64,000 nt of DNA from Phycomyces nitens (GCA_022702545.1 JAHRBC010000001.1:2232001-2296000); one strand, 5' to 3'. Counted from the first letter of the stretch, positions 9,916-28,765 are shown. A program made the numbers and translations. The notes: generated by a model not told the origin, from the letters alone.

Positions 9916-10528
9916 AGCAAAAAAGTTAAAGAGCAAGGAGACGGGGGCAGAATAGATAAACAATAAAGTTTTTGGGTCCTCTTGTCCCGCATGGTCCATT
10001 GACTTTCCGCTGGAAATGTGGCGTCATGAGCAAGACGTGACGTTTTTACTTTATGAATCATTAACTATACTTTGGCAATATACGTTCGTAACTGTAGTGT
10101 GAATGTAATTGGGCATGATTCAAAACATAAAACTAATAAAAAAAATAACGGCAATTATGTGCCCTGATAAATAAAAGAAAGAAAGAACAATCGACAAACC
10201 TTGAGCATAAATATATTATGTATATCTGTAGCTTGTACCTCTGAGCAATTTAGCCTACAAGGCACCTGTTATCGGGTTTGAAGGCTGCATAATTACAAAG
10301 CGTATGCCCTAAAAGTGACGATTTATACAATAATTGGTATCAGGGATGTCCTGAATACCAGTCTATCCAACCTTGCAAGTATTATCAGTAACAAGCCCTC
10401 TAGTCAAACTGGTTAGAAACCATGACTTGAATATTATTTTTTCCCAGATCGCCATCGTTCTATTGAATGAACAATTAATGTGCATAAATACGAAGACAGG
10501 CTTTATTTTCCAATATATGTATAAATAA

Positions 10529-10569
<41 letters not shown>

Positions 10570-11060
10570 TAGAATCAATGTATTGGTCTACTTTGTTGAC
10601 AATATCTTTTGTATTCTAGACATCATTTCTTAACAAGAGATTGTTCATTATTATCGGCATCTCTGTTGTCTAAACCTTGCACTATTTCCATGGCTTTATC
10701 TATTTAAATTAACCCATGATTAACGTCTGTTGCTGCAATCACTAGAGACAAATAACAGAAGAAGCACTTTTATATATACATGTATAAATAATGTGTTTCA
10801 AGTTTATAGTTGTACGTTTATATGTATAATATTGTCTTTGATTTAGGATATTGTTCTTTTTGGTAAATACAAATGTCGTCTTAAAATAATATAATATTCT
10901 CAAGAGCACTGTTTATTTGGGCTTGGCGCCTTTTATGAATGCGTCTCATGGCTATAAATTTATTTTCTATAATCTCATCTCTTCATACAATGACCTGTCC
11001 TTAATAAAAAGGAAGAAAGGCATTCCTTATTGAAAACACCCATATCTTTTCCTTTTTACA
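9916..11060. other. Intergenic region with AT microsatellite
   Basis: This is the divergent gap between ATP18 (minus) and the F-box gene (plus). It is strongly AT-rich, with a pure (AT)n run at 10532-10565. TATAAA at 10953-10958 lies about 100 nt before the F-box ATG and is a possible TATA box. The longest open frames are short and low in complexity; no gene is supported. Confidence 0.6.
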
Positions 11061-12890
11061 ATGTCAATATTACGGCTTCCTCATGATGTCCTAGTTAACA
11101 TTGCGTTTTACTTGCCAGTAACGCAATGTAGAGAGCTCTCCATGGTTTGCAAAGCGTGGAATGATCCTTTCTTGGAACGAGTATGGAGCTCTATCAAAAT
11201 AACCACAGAAGAAGAAGCAAAAGCCGTCTATAGTTTTCTTTTGGATACCAGTTCACCTATTCAGCCTCATCTAAACCATGTCTATAATCTTCTCATCAAT
11301 GGAGATGTCATATTATCCGAGCAAATGTTTACTTCTCTTCAAGACAGTTTCCGGGCAATAAATTACCTCGAGATCAAATCGAACACGTTTCACCGATACA
11401 GCCAATTTCCGTATATAAAGTGGAAGAATTGGGATTCTCTGGGAATCCTTTACTTTCATGTCTTGAGTAAAGATTTTGGGATAGATGATGCCCTATGTAC
11501 CCTATACTACCTGAAAAACCTCCATGAGCTCAACATAGGAAGCAAAGACAATATCTGCAAACACAGTATAACTTGGATACAGTTGGACGACTTGCACCAA
11601 AGTCTACCCAAGCTCAAAACACTCCTTCTGAACCTAGACATCGAGCCAATATGTATAAAAGACTTTGAGGCAATCTCTAAAAGCGACGTATATAATGACA
11701 TGACATCTTTTTCATACTATGGAAAACCCTTCACTGTATCATGGCTCTATTTTTGGGCCAAAAAATACCCAAATCTACACGAATTCTTTAACATTTGTCG
11801 TCCGGTCGAAACAGCGAGATGTGAAAACACAATGACCGTCCTGGATGAAGTACTGAAATTGAAAAATCCCCTAAAGTACCTGAGAACCGCTTCCTTCAGA
11901 TGCCGTCCGCGCGGTGGGATTATAGACTCCTCGTTTTTACAGATACTCTTTTTAACCTCAAAGCGTTTGACAAGAGTCAATACCATTATTTCTACTAGAG
12001 AGGGCGATATATCAGACACCAAAAGTGTAATTAAAGCCTTGATGCAATCACATAAAACTCTTTCAAAGCTTACCCTGGAAATCAAGGAATACAGCCTACA
12101 TCCAACATTCTTCACCAAGTCATTCAGGGCCTGCCCTTTACTGGTTGACGTAGAAATCAAGTCCAATGGAGCCACATTCAAGATCGACAAACTCTTGGAC
12201 TATTTCCCGGCCTTAATAGAACTAAGACTCGAAATTAGGAAGCTATGTATCAGTAAGAACGCCCATAGACTTCCATCAAACCATCCCTTGCGATATATTC
12301 AAGTCAAGAACTGCGAGTTCGAAGCAGCCCTGTTCAGCTATCTCTCCAGACGCTGCTACTATATGGATGTACTCAGCATGTCTCGAATATTGATAACTAA
12401 CTTGCCTCCAACGTGTCCCGGGTACATATATATTGACATGCCATTCAATTCCTTTAAATTGGTAGAATTCAATCACGTATATCTTTGTGGAGTCAAAGAT
12501 AATACTGATTACACCAATAGAGATGTGCTATTGAATATCACTCAGCTTTATGACCAGCGTCATCGAATAGATACTCTGACAGACCGCACAGTCAAGATCA
12601 AGGGCACAGAGATTTATAAAGGCCAAGTGGTTGCTACCAACAAAGCCAGAATTTACTGGGAAAAAGTTGAGGCCAGAGATATAAACAGGTGTACTGGTAT
12701 TTTCAAAAGTCTCGAGGCTGGACTCAGGGCCCCTACCTACCGCCAGAGGTCGAGAAGATGGCTAAATATACTTACTTGCTCATTAGGCTGTGGCGGCAGC
12801 TTGGAAATAGAATCCATTCCAATGAACTACATAAAGCTTCGATGTGAAACAATCAAAAATTTCGAAATTACTTATAAAACCTTGGTATAA
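11061..12890 (+). CDS. F-box protein, LRR-like
   Basis: Single exon of 609 residues. The N-terminus MSILRLPHDVLVNIAFYLP...CRELSMVCKAWND is a clear F-box, which binds Skp1 so that the protein acts as the substrate receptor of an SCF ubiquitin ligase. The rest (about residues 60-560) is irregular leucine-rich sequence with recurring LxxLxLxI segments (for example LHELNIGS, LPKLKTLLLNLDIEP, LSKLTLEIKEYSL, LIELRLEIRKLCIS). This fits a degenerate LRR solenoid, the usual layout of the large F-box families of Mucoromycota. The substrate cannot be predicted. It stands alone between AT-rich gaps, lacks introns unlike most neighbours, and may belong to a lineage-expanded family. Confidence 0.85.
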   Translation: MSILRLPHDVLVNIAFYLPVTQCRELSMVCKAWNDPFLERVWSSIKITTEEEAKAVYSFLLDTSSPIQPHLNHVYNLLINGDVILSEQMFTSLQDSFRAINYLEIKSNTFHRYSQFPYIKWKNWDSLGILYFHVLSKDFGIDDALCTLYYLKNLHELNIGSKDNICKHSITWIQLDDLHQSLPKLKTLLLNLDIEPICIKDFEAISKSDVYNDMTSFSYYGKPFTVSWLYFWAKKYPNLHEFFNICRPVETARCENTMTVLDEVLKLKNPLKYLRTASFRCRPRGGIIDSSFLQILFLTSKRLTRVNTIISTREGDISDTKSVIKALMQSHKTLSKLTLEIKEYSLHPTFFTKSFRACPLLVDVEIKSNGATFKIDKLLDYFPALIELRLEIRKLCISKNAHRLPSNHPLRYIQVKNCEFEAALFSYLSRRCYYMDVLSMSRILITNLPPTCPGYIYIDMPFNSFKLVEFNHVYLCGVKDNTDYTNRDVLLNITQLYDQRHRIDTLTDRTVKIKGTEIYKGQVVATNKARIYWEKVEARDINRCTGIFKSLEAGLRAPTYRQRSRRWLNILTCSLGCGGSLEIESIPMNYIKLRCETIKNFEITYKTLV

Positions 12891-13763
12891 ACCCCAAGTT
12901 GTATTTTTTTATATTATAACAGTCAGACAATAAAGAAAATTATATATTACACATTAAGATGCCTTTTTACGAGATTGTCTCGATAGTGTATGAGAATAAT
13001 GCAAGTATGTCTTTAGATATAGTACGGCCAAGCAACTTGGGGTCTATAAACGTATCTATGTAAAAATCACTAGACAAAATGTGAATTGAATAAATAGCAT
13101 CATTTTCAAGACCCTCTGTGGGATTGAATGGCACATTTCATAGTCTTTTGACAGATCTTGGTGCTCATTATTTATAAACTCCAAGTTATCTTTTCATTCA
13201 TCTCGATATTTTGACCAAAAAGTGTTATCATTACCCAATTTCAAGAGCTCCTTTGGCAAGAGGATTGTACCTATAATATTTTTGTTTCAAATATTACGGG
13301 CTGTACTTTAGTCTTGAGCGTATTTTAAAAGATCATTAAAAAGTAAATAGATAAAAGATATAATTTATAAAGATAAGAAATATACTACTAGGCTTTATTT
13401 TCAAATGTTGCTTGATTATACCACTTGTGGTCAAACGAGCGTCTTTCAAGTCACTTGGAAACGTAAATCGTGTTAAACAATGATCAGGTTCTAGTCATTC
13501 TAATATAAATATAATCGTATTTGTTGTCAGGAATATCTGGTGTATCAAAAGTTATAAAATATAGCTTGGCATATATGTTCAGAATAAGTTGTCCTGTTCA
13601 ATGTTTTCAAAAAAAAATAGATATTAAAAATGATTTAATCATAATCCAAAAGACGTGCACTTGGTACATGACGGATAAAAGATATATTTTAAGATTGATA
13701 AATGTTGTACATATGGCTTTTCAGAAATAAAAGCCCTGTAAGCCCTTGATATCAAGTTTTTAT
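12891..13763. other. AT-rich intergenic stretch, no gene seen
   Basis: This is low-GC sequence between the F-box gene and the gag-like remnant, with only short spurious open frames (for example 13521-13730). No RNA gene or repeat structure was recognised. Confidence 0.6.
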
Positions 13764-14225
13764 TCATGTTTTTTCTTTTGCTAAATTTTGGTGCAATGGG
13801 CTAAAGTTTTTCAAGATGGCTGTATACATTTCTTCAGAGGTATCAAAAGGCTTTTCTAAAATGTACTTGTCATACCAGACTCTAGCTACTCCAACGAGGT
13901 GCACAGGTATAATCAGCATAGCATCCTTTTCATCGAAATCATGGAAATGAATATATGTCTTCATTTCACCAACCCATCCGTCAGCCAAGTTTGTGCGCCC
14001 AGAAAAGACTTGAGGTGGCTTGAATAAGAGTGGGTTGTTCCTTATAGCTTCTTCTCGGACCGTGTAGTGAGGATTTTTGGCAACGTTATTTGGATCATCG
14101 GTCAAGTCTGAACTGTCTTTTTTGCCAGTAAAATGTTCGGACAGCTGGTAAAGGGATTTTTCGATTGATATTAGAGACTCTGACAAAGACTCAAGGGACA
14201 ATGCAACCACTTTATCTAAAGTCAT
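13764..14225 (-). pseudogene. Retrotransposon gag-like remnant
   Basis: An open frame of 153 residues resembles the N-terminal part of the Gag protein of Ty3/Gypsy-type LTR retrotransposons. After a short helical N-terminus come KPPQVFSGRTNLADGW, LIIPVHLVGVARVWYDKYI and a terminal ...ILKNFSPL. This is the F-G...W...GxAxxWY pattern of the retrotransposon gag domain. It stops soon after that domain. No zinc knuckle, protease, reverse transcriptase or integrase frame is visible on either side, and no flanking LTR pair was recognised. It is either a decayed insertion or a gag-only gene. The intact 153-codon frame leaves open that it is expressed. Confidence 0.6.
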
Positions 14226-15317
14226 GATTTATGATTGGGTAGAGTAAAGAAGTTTGTAAAAAAAAAGTATCCAAAAATATTTAAATATAATGAATTAAAG
14301 CTTGTTTGTTGTACACATTACTTCCATTTTATCATTATTTTTATAATTATCTTGAATAAGAATCATGCTGACCACTGATATGGGCGTTTTATGGTTCACT
14401 CTCTTTATTATATAGATATTTTACTGATAGGACACGCAATTGGTTCCAGACTTTCTAGTTTAAAAGGTAGTGACAACACAAGAATTAAAGATAGGATTAG
14501 AGCCTTTTATTATAAACTACAAAGATTCCATTTTATTTCTTTTATACAATTTCCAAGAGACAGTTTATCAAAAGAAGAATCTGGTATTGATACCATAAAG
14601 CAAAAATATACGATATAAATAGCCACATGAAAAATATTAAAGGTATGGTATCTAGATGAATCTTATGTGCAAAGCCTTCTAAACCTTACTCTAAAATAAT
14701 CCCATTGAAAAAAAAACAATGCGATTTCAATTTGGGATATATCGATTGTGTAAAGGGGAATGTACGTCTCAAACTCGATCCTGTTTGATTGATTACTCTA
14801 GATGGTTTTAATAGCACTGGGTGATTTCATCGGATAGCCATTGTAATATATCCTTTTTTTTTTCCATTGACAGGTAAGCTGCGGTTCATTCTCTGGTTTT
14901 TGGTAGTCGCTATAAGATCCAAGTCAAGATAAAGCAGAAATATTGGCAAGAGTACCGAGTATTTCAAAAAATACAAGGACAGAGATTTAGATTGTTTGGA
15001 GGTGGCTATACAAAAAAGGGATGGATGAGGACGAGCATCGAGTATGCAAAGATGTCTAGAGATGATTAATACGCTTAATACTACAACAAAGTATTAGAAA
15101 CTATCAAGATTTACAAGGCACATATAAATAATCTTTGTTTCTATAAAATATAAAACTTTTAGTTATTTTTATTCATAAATACTTCTTGAAGAAAGCTTTT
15201 GGATATTTCTGAAATTGATTTCAATATATTTTTATTTAACAATAATTGGGATAATTTCACTACTGATATTTCTACTTGGCGAAATCAGGTAATTTATGTA
15301 GTGTCCAATGGCATTCT
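14226..15317. other. AT-rich intergenic stretch, no gene seen
   Basis: This 1.1 kb gap separates the gag-like frame from the 3' end of RPB1. It probably includes the RPB1 3'UTR near 15250-15317. A 75-codon frame at 14391-14618 has no recognisable features. Nothing else is supported. Confidence 0.55.
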
Positions 15318-21144
<5,827 letters not shown>

Positions 21145-22322
21145 TCTGTATATTTATGAAGGTTTGATCAGGAAAGATTGGTGAAGAAACACAAAGTATA
21201 ATGCAGAGCAATTGATATTTGTGTATTAAAAAGAAAAGTTATTTTTTTTTGTTTTTTTTTTCTCTTTTTTTTCTGATGGTCAAATGCCGTATGTGTGTTT
21301 GTATATATTTGTTGTTAACAGATGTTAGACGGTGACGGCCAGAACAATCAGGTAAGCGTTCTAGAATCACAGGAGATACTTGTTGTTCGAACGGATGAAA
21401 TGGTTCGAACAAAAGAGCTAAAGGGCGCGCAGCAGCGAACGTCAGCGTATAAAAAGGAGACGATTTGCTATGTGCACCCTATTTGGCAGTGAAAACAACA
21501 CATATTGTGACGTAAAATCTTTAAATAAACCTCCGACTCACCAATAGGAGCCATCTCTGAATTTCCTAACCCGTGCTTCTACCATTTGTTTGGCTTAGTT
21601 TTGAACTCACATTAGAGAATCATTATGAAGTCTGATGGATGAGTGTATAGATGATTAGCTAATTACATTAAAGAGCAATTGCAGTTGTTGAGTATAATTA
21701 TAGACTACAATGTCCAAGAGATTTCTATTTGATGTTAGCTTTTGAATCAACTATAGCTAATGAATTTAACCTTGACATTCCCGAGTGTCTTGACTTCCAA
21801 TATTAATGATTTATTAATTTTGCAGTTTGATGATACATGTATGACACTATATCTTTCTTTTTTGTTATGTTCAGTACAAGAAATAAATGCAAGATTAATA
21901 GAAAAATCAATTGATTTGAAATAAGTTGACCTGTAAAACAAAAACAAGGTTCTGAATACTTTGACAATTCAATTACAAAAACTGCAGCAAAGCATCGAAT
22001 CTTTCAAGGATTCCTTTGGTAATAATACTAGTCATCTGAATGCACAATAAACTAGTAAAATGGCTCTTTAGGAACACACAGTTGACCCAAACAGACCACT
22101 GCAGAACCAAATTACACGACTAAATTCATTAACCAAAGTGCCTAGATATATGTATCTATTTCATCTATTTTAATCTCCTGAGCCATCTCTTGCTGTTTTC
22201 ATACTTCTTTTAATGCAATATTTAAAGCCTTTGGATCATATTTGTGACTGTTCATCGACGTTTGATCGTCCAAAATATTTTCGTTACAAGATACCGAACA
22301 AGCACGCTTTGTAACAGTAACA
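21145..22322. promoter_or_regulatory. RPB1-ELP1 divergent intergenic region
   Basis: This region serves two divergent housekeeping genes. It contains a perfect 10-bp inverted repeat TTGTTCGAAC/GTTCGAACAA (21383-21392 and 21403-21412, 10-nt spacer), TATAAAAAG at 21448-21456 reading rightwards, a CRE-like TGACGTAA at 21508-21515, and ACCAATAGG near 21540. The last 600 bases towards ELP1 are AT-rich. A 66-codon minus frame at 21747-21947 looks spurious. The TATA-like element is 870 nt from ELP1, so it may serve an unannotated transcript or be coincidental. Confidence 0.45.
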
Positions 22323-25300
22323 ATGCGCAGTCTTCCTCTTCTTAATCATAGCTGTGTCTCGTTAGAGCACAAGCCCTCGTCGACTGCACGCTCGTTTATC
22401 GCGAATGATCCCGAATCCCAGACTATTTATGTCGCTTTTGAAGACAATGAATCGTACATTGAGATCATGGCCACTGGCCTCTCGCCTGTCGATCCCTTAG
22501 AATTTGTTCTTCTTGCTCGAATTCCCATGGCATTCCAGGAATGCTCGTCTGGATCTATTGTTGACTTTACTTTCTTGTCTGATCTCCAAGTTGCTTGTTT
22601 AAGTACTCGCCAGGGCGATATTATGTTGATTAGCAAAGAGCGATTCGAAAAGGGTGAAGAAGTGGTAATGCATTCTTTCACTTTGAAAGAAACGCAATAC
22701 TCATGAGATATAATTATAGATTGAAAATGTCGGAACTGTCGATGCGGGTATCAAAGCAATGACATGGAGTCCTGATCAAGATCTAGTAGTATTGGTGACA
22801 GGTAGGATCGATATCCAAAATATGGATTGTACTTGTCAGACAGAGACATTGATTATATTGATACGATTTCTTTTGAAAATTCCAGGCGAAAAAAATGTAC
22901 TTGAAATGACCCAAGATTTTGATACAATCACAGAGTACCCCCTTCATGTGGAGGAAGAGGGTGAAGGTAATTGGATTCTAGATAATATTGTTCAAGGCTT
23001 GGATTGGATATTTAAAAATATATATATGCAAAAGGTGTACAGCAAAGTGTTGGTTGGGGTAAGAAGGAGACCCAGTTCCACGGCTCTGCTGGAAAAGAGG
23101 CTGCCCAACAAAAGGTGGACACCAGCAAATTCACAGTTTCAGAGGATGATGATTGCAGACCTCGTATTGCATGGAGAGGTGATGGTAGTCTATTCACAAT
23201 TTCTGACATGGATCCTCTAAAGGGTAAGATTCTGCTGTGCTATAAACCCATAGAAAAGAGTACTGACTATATCAGCAAAACAGATGCTCGTGTTATTCGC
23301 ATCTACAACCGTGAAGGTGTATTGCAAAATACAAGTGAGCCAGTTGATCGTCTAGAGCATGTCTTGGACTGGAGGTAGATTTTATACCATCAACTTCAAA
23401 AAACGCCTATATTTAACAACTAAATATTCCTTGATTTGAATTTGTGACATAGGCCATCTGGAAACCTAATCGTTTCCAGTCAGAGACTTCCTCATCGCCA
23501 TGACATTGTCTTTTTGGAAAAGAATGGCTTGCGTCACGGTGAATTTTCATTGAGAGAGACGACCAAGCACAGAGTCTTGGAGGTTTCCTGGAATGCTGAC
23601 TCGACTGTTTTGGCTGTATGGATCGAAGCCGAAGTTCCATCTACTGGAAAGATGCAAAAGACTGGTAATTTCTGCTTTTAGTGCAAGTATCAATAGAATT
23701 ACTTGCTCACTATTCTGCAAAGTTCAATTCTGGACATCAAGCAATTACTACTGGTATATGAAGCAACACATTGTCCTTTCTGAAGGAGCTGATATCGTTG
23801 GCTTCAAGTGGGATGTCGAGTCTCCTTTGAAGGCCTATGTCCTGAGCACAAGTAAGAAATCTTTATTTTTGATAGAAAATATTGATAATTGGATACTAAC
23901 TTTTATAACTATCATCAAGCTGGTCATTACCACAGCTTCAACTATACATGGGATATACTCTGTAGCACATCAGTTTCTGAAGAAAACTCTAGCTATGTTG
24001 CTATTGTTGACGGAGGTATATATGTGACCTAAATAAGAGTCTATGCAAATATTAACCTATTTTGTTTTTTTTAGCAACCGTTCTCTTGACCCCATTTGCT
24101 TATCAGAATGTACCTCCACCAATGTCTGCACTCAAAGTATCTACAAAAGGAAACGTTCTGGGTGTATCGTTTGGGCCAGAGCCTACAGGAACCCAGATGG
24201 CCGTACTTACAACAGAAAGAATCCAACTCTTCAGCCTTCCTGCTAATGCTCGTGGTAATGTCACTACTATTGGATCTCTACTACTCCCGTAAGTTTACAA
24301 ATTATTGCCTTTAACCTCGTACTAAGATGATAAAATGATTATATAAATAGAAAAATCGATTCAAAGAGTCCATCCTATCTTCACAATCCCATTCGACAGT
24401 TACAATGGGTTAGACAGACACAATTTGTCTATGTACAATACGATGACGAGCTTTCCACAGATATGCTGTGTATTGCTACATTTTCTCCCGATAAAGAAGA
24501 CAGCTTGATTGTAAAGGCCACTCCAATGACTGCAAACATTGGACGTGTTTACTTTAATGCCACAACCAATGATTTGATTGCAGAGGGTACAAATGGAGCT
24601 GTATATGAAGGTAATTATTGTAGCAGAGACATCATTCTTCATTTAAAATATGTATATTAACTTTTCGACTTAACAGTTGATATCACTACTGTTGATGATC
24701 CCTCAATTAATGAAGCCATCAAGTTTCCCGATTTCTGTCCTTGGATTGCCACAGCTCGTCTTGGTACTCAGGAGAATGACCTTGAAGTATGTATAAAATT
24801 ATTCGGTTTAACACGTCAAGTAAAAATATACTTACTATACAATAATTTATAGAAAATATTTGTTGGTTTAACTGACCGTAGCAAACTTTACGTTAACGAC
24901 CGTTTGATCTCTTCCGAATGTACTTCATTCTTCCTGCGCAATGACTGGATTGTTTTTACTACAACAAGTCATACTGCCCGTTTCTTGTCTTTAAGCACAA
25001 GCCTTGATGGTAATTGTCTATTTTATTCTGTTAAAAAGTTAAATACAAAATATGTTCTTATGAATATCATTTTAGATTTCAAGCTTTCTGATAACGTCCC
25101 TGATGCAAACGACGAATCTTCACGTCGTCTTGAACGTGGTGCAAAGATTGTTATTGCCACACAATTAAAGCCTAATCTTGTTCTTCAGGTATCCAAAAGC
25201 AATACATCTAAACTTGAATATTACCTACCAATTTACTAAACAAAATGGATATTACATAGATGCCTCGTGGCAATTTGGAGACTATTAGTCCCAGAGCCTT

Positions 25301-28010
25301 TGTCTTGGCTTCAATCTGTGAAGATATCAAAAAGTATGGCAATTATACTTGAACCGCGTGTTCAATATTAACCAATGATGACTTTCTATACACCTCTTTA
25401 GCCTTAACTATCGTTCTGCTTTCATTGCCTGTCGCCGCAACCGTATCGACCTTAATATCTTATATGATGAAAACCCTCAGCAATTCTTTGAGAATATTGA
25501 ACGTTTCGTTGAACAAATCTCAGAAGTTGACTATCTTAACTTGTTCCTCTCAAACCTTAGGTAATTACTAACAGGTATATTATACAAATAACATTCAACT
25601 AATTTCTCTATAGAAATGAAGATACAACAACAACTATGTACCGCAGACGTGGCCGCGTCGATACATCAAAGACTGATCCAAAGTAAGATAATTTATTGAC
25701 TTGGAAAATTACAAAAACTCATCTAGTTCTTTGAAATTCTAGGTTGGATATCAAAGTAAACACAATATGCGAAGCCGTCAGAAATGTCTTGATGAAATTG
25801 GGCCGTAAACGTTACATCCAATCTATCTTGTCTACCTATGTCAGAAGCTCGCCACCAGATCTCGAGTCTGCTTTGAATCTCTTGGCAGAAATCAAAGGTA
25901 ATCAGATATCTATCTAACAATAATAATCTACAAATTACTGATATTGGATTATTGACAGAGACGGATATGAGTGAGGCCGAAGATGCACTCAAGTATACCA
26001 TTTTCTTGTGCAATGCCGATAGTTTGTATGATGTCGCATTGGGAATGTATAACTTCTCGCTGGTTCTCATGGTTGCTCAGCAAGCCCAAAAGGTGGAAAA
26101 TATTAAATTGACTACGGCTAGTCTTGATTTCTGACCTTTTTTACCTAATGATTCTAGGATCCCAGAGAATACCTACCTTTCTTGCAGGAGCTTCAGAGTT
26201 TAGAGAAGTATTATCAACGGTTCCGTATTGATGACCATCTGAAGCGTCACGATAAAGCTTTAAGAGACCTCAGTCTTGCTGGTAAAGTATAATAATGAAA
26301 TATATATATATATATATATACTAATAATAAATCTCTTTTTTTAGGTGAAGGACACTTTGATGAGCTTGTTGAATACATGAAGAAGCATTCTCTTTATCTG
26401 ACAGCCCTCAATGTATATGGAAACAAACCCAAGCAAAAACAAGTAAGATTCAGTGATATTGATAATATATGTTTGCTAACATCATTATAGGTTATCTTGG
26501 ACGTTTATGGAGACTATTTGTCCCATAAGAATGCTTATGATGAAGCAGGCATTGGTATGTTTGTATTTAATTAAGAGAATCTTGTCAACATTTTACTTTT
26601 GAAAATCAAGCTAATCAATGTTATAGTATTTACACTGGCAAACAACCTTGAGAAGGCCCTCCAAGCATACCGAATGGCAGGTTCATGGCGAGAGGCATTC
26701 TCGTTGGCAAAGAGAATGAATTACACAGATGAGAATATTCACGCTCTGGCCTATGATCTAATTGGTAAAAAGGACTTTTATAACGAAACTATGGTAGCTA
26801 ATGTATTATTTCCAGAGTATATGAAGGAGAAGCGCCGTTACCAGGAAGCTGCAACCATTGCAAACGATTATGCCAAGGTAATATTATCTAAAAAAAAGTA
26901 ATAGAGTAATAGACTACTCACAGTTTTTATCAAGGATATCGAAGAAGCCGTTGATTGTCTGTTGAAGGGAAGCTTATGGCAAGAAGCCATTCGTATGGTA
27001 ATTTCTATTGCTTGAACAAGGAAACCGCGTTAGTAGCTTATATCTTTTAATTTTCAGTCACATACTCATAACCGATCTGATCTTATCGAGACACACGTAA
27101 AGCCTGGACTTATCGAAGGTATATAATCAAACTAATTCTGCAGAATGTTTCTTAATCAATTGTAATATGTGTATGTAGGATACTCTCAAACTGATGAAGA
27201 GATTGATGATATGACGGCTCAGTTCAATAAACAGAAACTTCGATTGAAAGAACTTCGTGAAATCAAACCTGAGCCCAGTAAGTCTTGAGACATACTCGCT
27301 ATTATTAATTTACTAATAACTGTCATAGCCAATGTTTTGCCCAATGATGACACACTTGACAATATTGATATGTTCTCGGACACAACATCCATGTACAGTC
27401 AGTTTACACGCTACACCCAGGCAACCTCTCGTGTCTCAACCGTATCTTCCAAGGGTAGCACGTAAGAATGAAAATCCCTTATTATAAATAAGGGCAATAC
27501 ATATTTACTATTCTTTTGTTTACAGTAAAAGCAAAAAGACATCGAAGCTCAGAAAGCGAGAAGAACGCAAGAGAGCTCGTGGAAAGAAGGGCACTGTCTT
27601 TGAGGAAGAGTATATTGTAAACTCACTCAAGCGCCTTTGCGAGAAGGCTAGCGCAATGCAAAGTAAGCATTATTTAATTTGTGCGATTATTTTACTTATA
27701 TTGTTATACAGATGACCTTAGCAATCTTTTAAGAGCATTGGCTCCATTTGGCTTTGTTGAAGAAGCCAGAGCTATACAGGACAAATTTGATAAATTCCTC
27801 AAAGAAATTACGAGTGCTATTCCCACAATATTTGTGCCTTTGCATTTAGCCACAAGCCAGGTAATTATACTTGAAATCACAATGTAATCCGAATCTAATT
27901 TTTATGACCCATAGTTTGCCACTCAAGAAGAAGCAAATGAAGCGCCAGTACCAGTACAGGTTGAGAAGCCAACTATGGCCGACATTCAATGGAAGTTACA
28001 GATTCTTTGA
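22323..28010 (+). CDS. elp1: Elongator complex subunit 1 (Elp1/IKI3)
   Basis: I read 29 exons with consistent phases: 22323-22664, 22720-22801, 22886-22966, 23035-23374, 23453-23664, 23723-23851, 23920-24015, 24075-24288, 24351-24610, 24677-24786, 24853-25009, 25076-25188, 25260-25333, 25402-25560, 25614-25682, 25743-25897, 25959-26092, 26158-26281, 26345-26442, 26491-26554, 26627-26764, 26816-26877, 26935-26997, 27058-27118, 27179-27277, 27329-27461, 27526-27662, 27712-27860, 27915-28010. The total is 1316 residues, the usual Elp1 length. Elp1 is the scaffold of Elongator, which modifies wobble uridines of tRNAs. The N-terminal WD40 region includes VGWGKKETQFHG and RPRIAWRGDGSLFTIS. The TPR-like C-terminal half includes AGSWREAFSLAKRMNY and the basic tRNA-binding stretch SKKTSKLRKREERKRARGKK. 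It ends DIQWKLQIL. Domain identity is very strong; a few exon ends could shift slightly. Confidence 0.95.
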
Positions 28011-28765
28011 GAATGGTTGATCACAAGAATGCATGTGGTGTGAAATATTTAAAAATTAATAAAATATTATACTTCTCTCATTTATTATATCAAAGTTTTG
28101 TAAAATGATTTTTCAAGATTCAAGAGGCTTGAATCCTTTTTTGTTATTTCAGCAATTGCGCCATTGTGTGTCGCTGTACCTCATACTTCACATATGAACC
28201 TTATGACTATAATTTAAGCTATCAAGTTGATCATTGACGATTCAAGTTTCTTGAACTATTCATCTTATACTTTGACAGTATCCAAACCCATCTTCTTGTT
28301 TTATTGCTCTTGACACATAACAAAAGACTAGGGATTTTAATATATTTCTTTAAAAAAGAAATCCAAAGACTTGTATATTTAGTCAAGTAGGAAATGTCAT
28401 AATACTCACTTAGATTCCTGGGATCTATAGTGATTATCAAGATCCACTATGGTGAAGAAATCAAGTTTGAGGACTGGTCCGGAGAAAACTCGTCTTTTTT
28501 ATTCACAATTATGAATAATTAAATATCTATAATTCATTAGAAATACACAATGCTTTTTGAATATACCAGTTATTCATATATTTAGCTTGACAATCGTTCT
28601 TATTGAATACTAATAATATACTAACATTGAATTCATAAAGTAATACATTATTGACTCGATATAAAATAGTTTTATTTACTATTTTTATTGGCTATTATAA
28701 TTATAATATGCCACATTTAAATATTTAATAAATTATTTTGTTCTTACCAGTTGACAACTTACTGG
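28011..28765. other. AT-rich intergenic stretch, no gene seen
   Basis: This is the convergent gap between ELP1 and the coiled-coil gene. It is AT-rich, with several CAAGA/CTTGAA-type short inverted words near 28105-28255 but no clear element. No coding frame of note was found. Confidence 0.55.

Noticed and set aside
14391..14618. 75-codon plus-strand frame near the gag-like remnant
   Set aside because: No similarity to retroelement domains that I can recognise.
26765..26815. Reading straight through ELP1 at GKKDFYNETMV
   Set aside because: A GT-AG intron at 26765-26815 restores the Elp1 sequence DLIEYMKEKRRYQEAA, so the longer frame is intronic.
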